Part shown: positions 8,308-16,605 of the stretch, piece by piece
How positions within the stretch are numbered: the stretch's first letter is position 1
Layout: the number at the start of each line of letters is the position of its first letter
DNA from: an uncultured Collinsella sp.
GTDB lineage: Bacteria > Actinomycetota > Coriobacteriia > Coriobacteriales > Coriobacteriaceae
DNA: 41,170 nt
Assembly (NCBI GenBank): GCA_900551665.1
Contig: URWW01000015.1
Coordinates: forward strand, 1 to 41,170
Direction of reading: 5' to 3'
The notes under the pieces: model-generated
The model's database searches: none
Seen by the model: only the letters and a program-made list of their open reading frames with translations
Told to the model about the DNA's origin: nothing
Program-made: the position numbers and the translations under genes

Positions 8308-10362
8308 CTACATCACCTCCTGCTCGGTAGCGGCCACGCGCTCGAGGTACGGCGTGAGACCGTTCTCCTTGAGGTAGGCGTCAGGCAGCTCGGAGAAGCG
8401 GTGGTTCTTCCCGGGGAGCTCCTTGATAACGGGATGGACATCGAGGCCCAGCGTGGGGTGGCTCGAACGCGGGGCGAAGCGGTCGCCACGCGGGAAATCC
8501 TGCGGCGACGGCACGGAGCCGGGCACCTGGTGCAGGCGGGAGCCGTCCTTGGCGCCCTCCTCGATCGAGAGCACGGAGCCGAGAAGGCCGCGGGTGTACT
8601 CGTGGATCGGGTTCGTGAGCAGCTCGGTGGTGGGAGCTTGCTCGATGACCTGGCCGGCGTACATGACCGTGATCTCGCTGGCGACCTCGGCGACGAGAGC
8701 CAGGTCGTGGGAGACGAAGATCATCGCGAAGCCGAGCTTGGCCTGAAGGTCGTTCAGGAGCTTGATGACCTGCTTCTGGACGGTCACGTCCAGGGCGGTG
8801 GTGGGCTCGTCGCAGATGATGAGCTTCGGGTCGCGGGTCAGGGCCATGGCGATGAGCACGCGCTGGCGCTGACCGCCGGAGAGCTCGTGCGGATAGCTCT
8901 CGAGCGTGCGCTTCGGGTCGAGGCCGACGAGCTCGAGGAGCTCCTCGGCGGAACGGGTGCCGCCGCGGCTCGTGAGCTGCTTCATCTGGGTGGAGATGAG
9001 CATCGACGGGTTCAGGGAGGACAGGGCATCCTGATAGACCATGGCGATCTCATGGCCGAGCAGCTTGCGGTGCTCGTCCTTGGTGAGCTTGAGCAGGTCG
9101 GTGTCGCCGAAGAGGACCTCGCCGGTGACGGTCTCGTTGGGGTCGGTGAGGCTCATGATCACCTTGGTGGTGATGGACTTGCCGCAGCCGGACTCGCCGA
9201 CGAGGGCCATGCACTGGCCGGGACGGACCTCGAAGCTGACGTTGTCGACGACCTTGACGTCGCCGTGGGTGTCGAACTGGATGCTCAGGTTCTTCACCTG
9301 GAGAAGCGGCTTGACGGACAGGTCGGGCACATGGCGATCGGTGCGCTGCAGCTCGACCTCGCGCAAGGCGGCCAGACGGCGGTTGAGGCTCTCGGCCTGC
9401 TCGGCATAGGCGCGAACGGGGTCGGAGGCGAGGATGTCGTCGGCGCGGCGGGTCTCGACGTCCTCGTCGTCGCCGGCGACCATGGCGCCGGGCTTGGCCG
9501 CCATAGCGTCGGTGAGGCCCTCGGAGAGGATGTTCAGCGCAAGGCAGGTGACCATGATGGCGATGCCCGGGAACAGGGCCTGCCACCAACGACCGGCGAG
9601 CACGCCGCCGCGGGCGTCGGCGAGGATGTTGCCCCAGGTGGCGGTGGGCTCGGTGATGCCCGCGCCGATGAAGGTCAGGGAAGCCTCGAAGATGATTGCG
9701 TCGGCCACGAGGGTCACGGTGAAGACCATGATGGGCGCGATGCAGTTGCGCAGGACGTGCTTGATAAGGATCCACGGAGCCTGGGCGCCGGAGACGATGA
9801 CGGCGCGGACATAGTCCTCACCGTACTCGGACACGATGTTCGCGCGGACGATGCGCGCGATCTGCGGCGTGTACATGAAGCCGATGGAGAAGATGATGGC
9901 CGGAACCGAATTGCCGAGGATGAGCACGAGGACGGCGGCCAGGGCGATGCCCGGGACGGACATGATGATGTCCAGGACGCGCATGATGACCTCGGAGACG
10001 CCCTTGCGGGCGACCGCGGCGATGGCACCGACGATCGAGCCGAAGAACAGGGCGAACAGGGTCGCGCCGAAACCGATCACCAGGGAGTAGCGGCCACCGT
10101 AGAGCATACGGGAGAGAATGTCGCGACCCTTGTCGTCGGTGCCGAACAAAAAGCCGTTGCCGGGAGCCTGGCGGGCGGTGAAGATCTCGAGCGGATCATG
10201 CGGGGCGATCAAGGGAGCCAAGATCGCGGTGAGGGCCACCAGGATAAGGAGGACGAGGGAGATCTTGCTGCTCATCCTCATGTTCTTGAAACCGCCGAAC
10301 TTCATGCCCTTGGAAGCAGCTTCCTCGAGCTTGGCAGTTTGCTCTTCACGAATCTTAACCAT
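8308..10362 (-). CDS. fused ABC permease-ATPase (DppC-DppD type)
   Basis: One 684-aa frame joins two normally separate subunits. Residues 1-290 are a DppC-like permease: a cytoplasmic start, several membrane helices, and the EAA-type loop around 179-206. A charged linker of about 60 residues (290-352) follows. Residues 353-684 are a DppD-like ATPase with Walker A GESGCGKS (389-396), LSGGQRQR, LIICDEP and SHD, ending in the oligopeptide-type C-terminal extension. No stop or frameshift separates the halves. The start lies 3 bp after the upstream permease. As I recall, the sialic-acid Sat/Sia systems also have a permease-ATPase fusion, which would support sialic acid as substrate; this is from memory. 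Confidence 0.9.
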   Translation of the reverse strand: MVKIREEQTAKLEEAASKGMKFGGFKNMRMSSKISLVLLILVALTAILAPLIAPHDPLEIFTARQAPGNGFLFGTDDKGRDILSRMLYGGRYSLVIGFGATLFALFFGSIVGAIAAVARKGVSEVIMRVLDIIMSVPGIALAAVLVLILGNSVPAIIFSIGFMYTPQIARIVRANIVSEYGEDYVRAVIVSGAQAPWILIKHVLRNCIAPIMVFTVTLVADAIIFEASLTFIGAGITEPTATWGNILADARGGVLAGRWWQALFPGIAIMVTCLALNILSEGLTDAMAAKPGAMVAGDDEDVETRRADDILASDPVRAYAEQAESLNRRLAALREVELQRTDRHVPDLSVKPLLQVKNLSIQFDTHGDVKVVDNVSFEVRPGQCMALVGESGCGKSITTKVIMSLTDPNETVTGEVLFGDTDLLKLTKDEHRKLLGHEIAMVYQDALSSLNPSMLISTQMKQLTSRGGTRSAEELLELVGLDPKRTLESYPHELSGGQRQRVLIAMALTRDPKLIICDEPTTALDVTVQKQVIKLLNDLQAKLGFAMIFVSHDLALVAEVASEITVMYAGQVIEQAPTTELLTNPIHEYTRGLLGSVLSIEEGAKDGSRLHQVPGSVPSPQDFPRGDRFAPRSSHPTLGLDVHPVIKELPGKNHRFSELPDAYLKENGLTPYLERVAATEQEVM

Positions 10363-10365
10363 GGC

Positions 10366-11325
10366 CTACACCGTCCTAATGCGCGGGTTGATGAGCAGGT
10401 ACAGCATGTCGACCACGATGTTGATGATGACGAAGGCCAGGGCCACGACGATGACGACGCCCTGGACGAGCATCGTCTCGCCGCCGGTGATGCCGGCGAG
10501 AATGGCCGTGCCCATGCCGGGCAGGTTGAAGATGACCTCGATGACGACGGCGCCGCCCATGAGGTAACCGATCTTCAGACCGAGCGTGGTGACGGGCGTG
10601 ATCAGCGCGTTGCGCAGCACGTTGCGGGCGATGACGACGAACTCGGGCAGACCGCCGCCGCGCGCAGTGCGGACGTAGTCCTTATCGAGTTCCTCGACCA
10701 TGGCCGTACGCACGATACGAGTCATCTGGCCCGTGAGCGGGAACGCAAGGGCGATGGCCGGCATGAGCATACGGGCCATATACCCACCGGGGTTCGCAGT
10801 GAAGTGCGGCAGCGGACCGGACGCGGGCAACACACCCATATACGAAGAGAACAGCAGGATCAGCAAGACGGCGAACCAGAAGGACGGCGTCGCGATTCCC
10901 GCGATCGAGAACACGCGAATCAGCTGATCGGGCCACTTATCGCGATACAAGGCGGCGATGACGCCCAACACGAACGAGACGACCGCGCCGATGATGAGGC
11001 CGATGAACGTCAGCTGCATCGTGACAGGCAGGGCGGTGGCGATACGGTCGACGACAGGTGTGCGGCCGGCACCATACGTGCCGAGGTCACCGTGGAGCAG
11101 GCCGCTAATGTAGTTGACGTACCGCTCGGGCAGCGGGTCATTCAGACCCTGATCTTCCATGTACTGCTCGATCGCTTCCTGCGAGGCACCCTCTCCAAGG
11201 GCGTTGCGGGCAGGAATACTCGGATCGGTGAACGACATGAGGCCGAACACAAGCAGCGTGACACCCAGTGCCATGATGGGCAACGCAACGAGGCGTCGTC
11301 CGATAAGGCGCAAAAGGTTATTCAC
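10366..11325 (-). CDS. ABC permease, DppB type (putative sialic-acid importer)
   Basis: The 319-aa membrane protein has the DppB layout: an N-terminal helix (residues about 10-30), a long periplasmic-side loop, then five more helices and the cytoplasmic EELDKDYVRTARGGG coupling loop. The C-terminus LINPRIR is typical of the family. I choose the GTG at 11325, which follows GAGGGGG; the open frame extends upstream only through a hairpin region without membrane character. It forms the transmembrane pore with the permease half of the downstream fusion. Confidence 0.9.
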   Translation of the reverse strand: MNNLLRLIGRRLVALPIMALGVTLLVFGLMSFTDPSIPARNALGEGASQEAIEQYMEDQGLNDPLPERYVNYISGLLHGDLGTYGAGRTPVVDRIATALPVTMQLTFIGLIIGAVVSFVLGVIAALYRDKWPDQLIRVFSIAGIATPSFWFAVLLILLFSSYMGVLPASGPLPHFTANPGGYMARMLMPAIALAFPLTGQMTRIVRTAMVEELDKDYVRTARGGGLPEFVVIARNVLRNALITPVTTLGLKIGYLMGGAVVIEVIFNLPGMGTAILAGITGGETMLVQGVVIVVALAFVIINIVVDMLYLLINPRIRTV

Positions 11326-11354
11326 TTCTTCCCCCTCTACATTCCAAAAGCCTT

Positions 11355-11394
11355 GTGGGGGGCCCGGGTAGAACACGTCACCCGAGCCCCCCAC
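11355..11394 (-). terminator. strong hairpin between binding protein and permease genes
   Basis: Fifteen pairs with one G-U (11355-11369 with 11380-11394) close a 10-nt loop, followed by a short TTTT some bases later. Hairpins at this place commonly protect the binding-protein mRNA or lower downstream expression, which fits the need for excess binding protein. It is a partial terminator or stabiliser rather than an operon end. Confidence 0.7.
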
Positions 11395-11453
11395 GCTCTT
11401 ATATCCTATTCGCGTCCAAGAGGACGGAGCGGATGCAAGTATTTACGCCGATG

Positions 11454-13064
11454 TTACTCGGTAACCGTGGCGCAATCGATGAAGGACATGCCGGTGGTGC
11501 CGATGCCCTTGAAGCCGTCGATGCGGACACCCTCGCCGTTGGGGGTGTCGCGCCAAGAGGCGGTCACGGTCTTGACCTGAAGCACCGGGTACAGGACGGC
11601 CTGCTCGGCGATCATGTCGAAGCACTTGTTCCAAGTCTTCTGCTGCTCGTCGCCGGTCTGGCCGAGAGCGGAGGCCATGAGCTCGGTGAGCTCCTTCCAC
11701 TCAGCGGACTCGCTCCAGCGGGCGCGGACCTTCATCCAAGCGTTGTCGCCGTACCACCAGTTCATCAGCAGGTCGGGGTCGGCGCCGAAGCAGGAGGGAT
11801 CGCCAGGGGCGAGCAGGAGGTCGAAGTCGCCGCCGGCGTCGATGTCGGCATAGGTGTCGGCGGTGGTGCGGGTCACGAGCTTGACCTCATCAAAACCAAG
11901 CGCCTTCAGGTCCTGCTCGACCTGAACGGCCATGTTTTTGACCTGCTCGTTGTCGGTGGTGAGGAGCTTGATGGAGCCACCGGTCACGCCGGCCTCCTCC
12001 AGGAGCTTCTTGGCCTTCTCGACGTCGTGCTTGTAGACGACGGAAGCCTCGTTGTAGTTGGTGTAGGACTTGGGCAGGTAGCAGGTGGGGGCGGTGGCGA
12101 GGCCGGCGAAGGCGTTCTCGATCATCTTCTCGTAATCGAGCGCGAACATGACGGCCTGACGGGCCTTGACGTTGTCCCACGGAGCCTTCTGGGTGTTGAA
12201 GAGCATGAAGCGGGTGCCGAAGCCGTCAACGGTATCCATCTGGCAACCGGCGTTCTGAAGCTGGTCGACGGCGTCGGCGGTGACCATCTCCATGACGAGC
12301 GTGGTGCCCTCCTGCTGGGCCTGAACGCGGGCGGTCGGGTCGACGAGGATGTCGATGTGCAGCTTCTCGTCCTTGGCGGGGTGATCGCCGTTGTACTCCG
12401 GGTTCGGGACCATCTCGACCTTAGAGTCATCGATGACGTCGTACATCCAGGGGCCGGAGCCGACGGGCTTGGCGGTCATGTCCTCCTTGGTGGAGGAGGC
12501 GGGCACCACGCGGACGATGGCCAGGCGCTCCTTCAGCAGGGAGAAGTTCGGCACGGTCGTCTTGACGGTGACGGTGGTGTCGTCCTTGGCCTCGACGGAG
12601 GCGATGGGGGCGAGCATCGGGATGTAGATGTTGCCCTCGGCGGTGGAGCGCAGGAAGGAATCGGCGACGTCGTTGGCGGTCACCGGGGTGCCGTCGGAGA
12701 ACTTGGCGTCCTTGCGCAGGGTGATCTCGTAGGTGGTGTCGTCGACCTGCTCGGGATCATCGGCGGCCAGCTCGTTGAAGACGCTGTAATCATGGAAATC
12801 GAGGCCGTACAGACCCTCGACGACATGCCAGTTGGTGCCGCAGGCGAGAGCGGAGGAGGTGCTGGAGGGATCGAAGTTGGTGGTGGTGTAGGCGGAACCG
12901 GCGGTGATCACGCCGCCGCCCACGTTACCCTCGGCGGGAGCGGAACCTGCGGGCTTGTCGCCACCACCGCAGCCGGCGAGGCCAAGGCCAGCGACGGCGG
13001 CGGCGCCACCGGCGAGACCGAGGAAGGAGCGGCGGGACACGCCCGTGTTCAGAAGATCGCGCAT
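11454..13064 (-). CDS. extracellular solute-binding protein, family 5 (putative sialic-acid binding lipoprotein)
   Basis: The 536-aa protein is a family 5 (DppA/OppA-like) binding protein. Its N-terminus carries a twin-arginine motif SRRSFLG (RR at 11-12), a hydrophobic stretch and a lipobox LAGC (cysteine 32), so it is probably exported folded by Tat and lipid-anchored. The mature part has the family's VEGLYG, LRKDAKFSDGTPVTANDV and MFALDYEKM segments. The ATG at 13064 follows TTGGAG; an ATT-initiated longer frame has no site. It is the first gene of the transporter and follows a 307-bp control region. Sialic acid as ligand is inferred from the nan genes; a peptide ligand cannot be excluded from sequence alone. 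Confidence 0.9.
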   Translation of the reverse strand: MRDLLNTGVSRRSFLGLAGGAAAVAGLGLAGCGGGDKPAGSAPAEGNVGGGVITAGSAYTTTNFDPSSTSSALACGTNWHVVEGLYGLDFHDYSVFNELAADDPEQVDDTTYEITLRKDAKFSDGTPVTANDVADSFLRSTAEGNIYIPMLAPIASVEAKDDTTVTVKTTVPNFSLLKERLAIVRVVPASSTKEDMTAKPVGSGPWMYDVIDDSKVEMVPNPEYNGDHPAKDEKLHIDILVDPTARVQAQQEGTTLVMEMVTADAVDQLQNAGCQMDTVDGFGTRFMLFNTQKAPWDNVKARQAVMFALDYEKMIENAFAGLATAPTCYLPKSYTNYNEASVVYKHDVEKAKKLLEEAGVTGGSIKLLTTDNEQVKNMAVQVEQDLKALGFDEVKLVTRTTADTYADIDAGGDFDLLLAPGDPSCFGADPDLLMNWWYGDNAWMKVRARWSESAEWKELTELMASALGQTGDEQQKTWNKCFDMIAEQAVLYPVLQVKTVTASWRDTPNGEGVRIDGFKGIGTTGMSFIDCATVTE

Positions 13065-13230
13065 GGGAACTCCAATCAAGCGCTCGGCGCCACCACTTGG
13101 CGGCGCACATTACAGACCCTTTTAGACTAATGGCATGGGTGCGCTTTTCTACGGGGCGCTCGCTGAACGGCTCTCCTTCCGCCCAGACGGAAAAACGACC
13201 GTCCACGAGAATGTTGACTTTTTCGCGCAA

Positions 13231-13360
13231 TGGTATTAATAGCCGTACCAGTAAGGCCCACTTCTACTTTATCTTCCTAAAGTGCGCAGGTCAAACATAT
13301 ATTTTACTGGTATTAGAATGGCATGCGAAAATGAATACATACTCATGTTTTTTAATACCA
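13231..13360. promoter_or_regulatory. cluster of TGGTATTA / TTACTGGTA elements in the 307-bp region before the transporter genes
   Basis: The gap between uvrC and the binding-protein gene (13065-13371) holds no gene I can support. It is AT-rich in its uvrC-proximal half. TGGTATTA occurs at 13231-13238 (+), 13308-13315 (+) and, inverted, at 13353-13360. TTACTGGTA occurs at 13304-13312 (+) and, inverted, at 13246-13254, so the elements lie on both sides of a predicted promoter (13266-13294). TGGTA/TACCA half-sites are typical of GntR/FadR-type regulators such as NanR. No regulator gene lies nearby. Confidence 0.45.
13266..13294 (-). promoter_or_regulatory. predicted sigma-A promoter of the sialic-acid transporter operon
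   Basis: TTGACC (13289-13294) and TAAAGT (13266-13271) on the minus strand are 17 bp apart, a good vegetative match, about 200 bp before the binding-protein ATG. Elements at 13231-13254 would fall just after the start of transcription, and those at 13304-13315 just upstream of the -35. Confidence 0.5.
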
Positions 13361-13371
13361 CTTGATCGTTC

Positions 13372-15291
13372 TTAGGACTTGGAGTCCGAAGCGAACTCCG
13401 CCCCGACCGCGCGCAGCGACTCGAAGACCGCATGCGCCACATCGGAGGGGACGCCGGGCACGGACGCGATCTCCTCTTCCGACGCCGCCCTCAGCCGCTT
13501 CATCGACCCGAAGCGCTTCATGATCGCCTTCTTCCGCACGGGGCCCACACCCGGGACCTCATCCAAGATCGAGACGGTCATCGCCTTGCCGCGCAGCTCG
13601 CGATGGAAGGTGATGGCGAAGCGATGGCTCTCGTCGCGAACCTGCTTTATCAGGTATAGCGATGCGGAACCACTCGGCAACACGATCGGCGTGTCATCCC
13701 AGGGGACGAACACCTCCTCGTCCGCCTTCGCCAGGCCGCACACCGGGATATCGAGCCCAAGCTCCTCGAGCTGCCGGATGGCGGCGGACAGCTGCGGGCG
13801 GCCTCCGTCGACGACCAGCAGGTCCGGCCTTCGACCGAATCGCTCGTCGGCCATGCGCTCGGGCGAGTATCGGCGGGCGAGCACCTCGGACATCGACAGG
13901 AAGTCGTTCGCCTCGTCGAGCTCCGTGCGGATCTTGAACCGGCGATACTGGCTCTTGTCGGGCTTTCCGTCGGTGAACACGACCATGGAGGCGACCGTGA
14001 AGGACCCGTGCAGGGTCGAGATGTCGAAGCACTCGATCCGCATCGGCGGGGCATCGAGGGCGAGGGCGCTTTCCAGCTGGAGCAGCGCCTGGTTGGTCCG
14101 ATCGTCGGAATAGCCGGTGCGCATCATGTAGCGCATGAGGGCATGGCGTGCGTTCCGCTCCGCCATTTCCAGAAGACGGCGCTTCTCCCCCCGTTGAGGG
14201 CGGTGCAGGTGGCATGCCCTCCCGCGCTTTCCCGTGAGCCACTCCCCCACCACATCGGAATCGGGAAGCTCGGCCGCGAGGTCGACCTCACAGGGTATGT
14301 CCGATGTCTCATCGTAATAGCGCTTCACGAAACCCGAGGTCAGCTCGATCTCGTCGACATCAAGGCCCTTGTCCAAGATGAACTCGCAGGTTCGCTGCAC
14401 GCGCCCCTCGCGCACGACGAAGACGCACGCGCCCGCGATCGTCTCCTCTCGGTAAAAGCCGATGAGATCCAAATCGACGCTCGTGGGGAACACGACCTGC
14501 TGCCGGTCATCCAGCCCGTCGATCACCTCGAGACGGCGCTTGATGCGGCCCGCGCGCTCGAAGTCCAGGTCCGCCGCCGCCCGCGCCATGTCATCCTTGA
14601 GCTCGTCGACCAACTCACGGCGTCGCCCCGACAGAAAGCGCTCCACACGCCTGACGTTCCTCGCATACTCATCGCGCGATATCATGCCCGCGCACACGCC
14701 TGGCCCGCGCCCGACATGGTAGTCGAAGCACGGGCGCCCGTGCCCCGAGCAGATGAGCTCGATGATGTCCGCATCGTCGGGCCGCCTCTCGAGCAGCCGG
14801 CGGACGCGCTTCCATTCCGCGCATGACGCGGTGCACACCGGACACACCTTGCGCAGGGTGTCGATCGTCTCGCGTGCGGCGCGGCTATCGGTGTACGGCC
14901 CGTAATAACGCGTGTCCGGACGGTGTCTCTCGCGCGTGTACTTGATCGCGGGAAAGACGTCACCGCGCGTGATCGCGATATAGGGATAGGATTTGTCGTC
15001 TTTGTAATCGACGTTGAAATACGGACGATATTGGGCGATGAGCTCTCGCTCCAAGACGAGGGCCTCGTGCTCATTCCCCACGACGATGTAATCGAAGCTC
15101 TCCACGAGCTGCATCATGAGGGGGATTTTCGCGCGGTCGTCCGAAAGCGTGACGTACTGCTTCAGGCGGGCTCGGAGGTTCTTGGCCTTGCCCACGTATA
15201 CGACCCTGCCCTCGGCGTCTTTCCACAGATAGCAGCCGGGGTCCGTGGGGGCCTTCGCCACCTGCTCCATGAGCGAGGGCGCCCTGTCCAT
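13372..15291 (-). CDS. uvrC: UvrABC excinuclease subunit C
   Basis: UvrC makes both incisions in nucleotide excision repair. The 639-aa protein has the GIY-YIG nuclease at the N-terminus (GCYLWKD then VYVGKAKNLRARL), a cysteine-rich stretch (CPVC...C...C) that fits the iron-sulfur site of UvrC, a UVR domain (DDMARAAADLDFERA) for UvrB contact, the RNase H-like nuclease (ECFDIS, LLVVDGG) and C-terminal helix-hairpin-helix motifs (ILDEVPGVGP, VPGVPSDVA). I prefer the ATG at 15291 with GAGG seven bases before it; an in-frame ATG at 15333 would add 14 residues with a poorer site. In many Actinobacteria uvrC directly precedes rapZ; here 10 kb separates them. Confidence 0.95.
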   Translation of the reverse strand: MDRAPSLMEQVAKAPTDPGCYLWKDAEGRVVYVGKAKNLRARLKQYVTLSDDRAKIPLMMQLVESFDYIVVGNEHEALVLERELIAQYRPYFNVDYKDDKSYPYIAITRGDVFPAIKYTRERHRPDTRYYGPYTDSRAARETIDTLRKVCPVCTASCAEWKRVRRLLERRPDDADIIELICSGHGRPCFDYHVGRGPGVCAGMISRDEYARNVRRVERFLSGRRRELVDELKDDMARAAADLDFERAGRIKRRLEVIDGLDDRQQVVFPTSVDLDLIGFYREETIAGACVFVVREGRVQRTCEFILDKGLDVDEIELTSGFVKRYYDETSDIPCEVDLAAELPDSDVVGEWLTGKRGRACHLHRPQRGEKRRLLEMAERNARHALMRYMMRTGYSDDRTNQALLQLESALALDAPPMRIECFDISTLHGSFTVASMVVFTDGKPDKSQYRRFKIRTELDEANDFLSMSEVLARRYSPERMADERFGRRPDLLVVDGGRPQLSAAIRQLEELGLDIPVCGLAKADEEVFVPWDDTPIVLPSGSASLYLIKQVRDESHRFAITFHRELRGKAMTVSILDEVPGVGPVRKKAIMKRFGSMKRLRAASEEEIASVPGVPSDVAHAVFESLRAVGAEFASDSKS

Positions 15292-15386
15292 TCCGTTCGC
15301 CTCGAACTGATCCACGCCGCACTTCCCGTCCATCAGATATGGGCCTGAGACGGCGTGCCGCCTCGACCCCTCCCTCCACTTTTCGC

Positions 15387-16499
15387 CTAGGGCAACGGAG
15401 ACCCGCAGCTCGCGAATCGGCTGGCGGATCCCCAGCCGATTCCCTCGGCGGGGCTATGCGCCTCGACGGTCCGCCCGTTGCCAATGTAGATGCCGGTGTG
15501 GTTGCGCCTGTACACGATGTCCCCGGGCCTCGCCTCGGAGATGCTCTTGGTGCAGTACCTTTTTTGGCTCTCGGTGTAATGGTCGAGCTTGACGCCCACC
15601 TGCGCGTAGCAGTATTGGACGAGGCCCGAGCAGTCGAAGGTCCGATTGGCGGGATCGTATCCGCCGAAGACATAGCGGCCGCCGACCATCGACAAGGCGG
15701 CGTCCACAACGATTTGACGCTGTTCGGAGGACAGCTCGCCCGACCCGGGCGGCGCGGGCGGAGTCGGCTGGGGGGCGGTTCCCCCGGAAGCGGGACCTCC
15801 CTGCGAACCGCCGCCCATGACGGACTGCGCCTCCTCCTGCTCCCGCCGCGCCTCCTCGGCGCGCTGCGCGTCGAGGGCCGCACGGACCTGCGAGTCGAGC
15901 GAGTCGACGTACGATTCGGCCTCCGAGACCTGGGCGCCCAACTCTTGAGCCCGATCCTCCTGCTCTGCGAGGAGCCTCTGCTGCTCCCGGCGTTTCGCCT
16001 CGAGATCGCCCTTGCGCGCCGCCAACTCCCCCTGGATGCGACGGACATTCGAGATCGCCCGCTGGTCGGCGGCAGCCATCTTGTTGGCGTACGTGACGCG
16101 CGTCATCATCTCATCGAAGCTCGAAGAGCCCAGAAACATCGAGAGCAGCGAGAAGCCCCCGCCCTTGTAGCCGTCGACGACCCGTTCGCTCAAGTTTCCC
16201 TGAGCGGCCATGAGTTCGTCCCGCCTCGCCGCGATGTCGGACTCCGCCTGCGCGATATCGCGCTCGGTATCCTCCAGGGCGAGCCGCGTGCCGTTCAGCT
16301 CCTCATTGGCCGCAGCGGCCTTTCCGTATATTGCGTCGAGCTTGGCGGATGCGGCGTCGAGCGCGGCCTTGAGGTCGGCGGGGTCGTCCGCGAACGCACC
16401 GCGGGGAACCCCCGCGACGCCTCCCAGGGCCATCGCCCCCGCAAGGAGGAACGTGATGCCCATGCGCGCGATGCGATCGTCGGCGAGCGTCTTCATCAT
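15387..16499 (-). CDS. secreted coiled-coil NlpC/P60 peptidoglycan hydrolase, copy 1
   Basis: The 370-aa protein has a signal peptide (cleavage probably near residue 37, AFA-DD), a long coiled coil (about 40-225) with the YKGGGFSLLSMFLGS segment common in RipA/CwlO-like hydrolases, a Pro/Gly-rich linker (229-255) and a C-terminal NlpC/P60 domain. The catalytic cysteine (C290 in FDCSGL), histidine (H334) and a glutamate in the third position (E346) match the Cys-His-Glu triad of RipA. It should cut D-Glu-to-diamino-acid stem-peptide bonds outside the membrane, with the coiled coil as regulator. The ATG at 16499 follows GAAAGGG. It lies 53-95 bp before uvrC, depending on the uvrC start, and is paralogous to the protein at 20742-21878. 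Confidence 0.9.
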   Translation of the reverse strand: MMKTLADDRIARMGITFLLAGAMALGGVAGVPRGAFADDPADLKAALDAASAKLDAIYGKAAAANEELNGTRLALEDTERDIAQAESDIAARRDELMAAQGNLSERVVDGYKGGGFSLLSMFLGSSSFDEMMTRVTYANKMAAADQRAISNVRRIQGELAARKGDLEAKRREQQRLLAEQEDRAQELGAQVSEAESYVDSLDSQVRAALDAQRAEEARREQEEAQSVMGGGSQGGPASGGTAPQPTPPAPPGSGELSSEQRQIVVDAALSMVGGRYVFGGYDPANRTFDCSGLVQYCYAQVGVKLDHYTESQKRYCTKSISEARPGDIVYRRNHTGIYIGNGRTVEAHSPAEGIGWGSASRFASCGSPLP

Positions 16500-16605
16500 G
16501 GAGCCCTTTCGATCCGGCTGCGTTCAATCTGCGTTGCATCGAGGTCGCGAGAATTCGCCCGATACCGTTGCCCCCCATCATAACTCGGAGGCATGCGGCG
16601 GCGGG

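Noticed and set aside
8308..10362. The permease-ATPase fusion as a sequencing artefact of two genes
   Set aside because: The linker is a plausible charged 60-residue stretch in a single frame with no stop, start or ribosome site at the junction, and such fusions are known in related importers.
15334..15386. A terminator between the NlpC/P60 gene and uvrC
   Set aside because: The short GAGGCGG/CCGTCTC hairpin has no T tract and lies directly before the uvrC start region.
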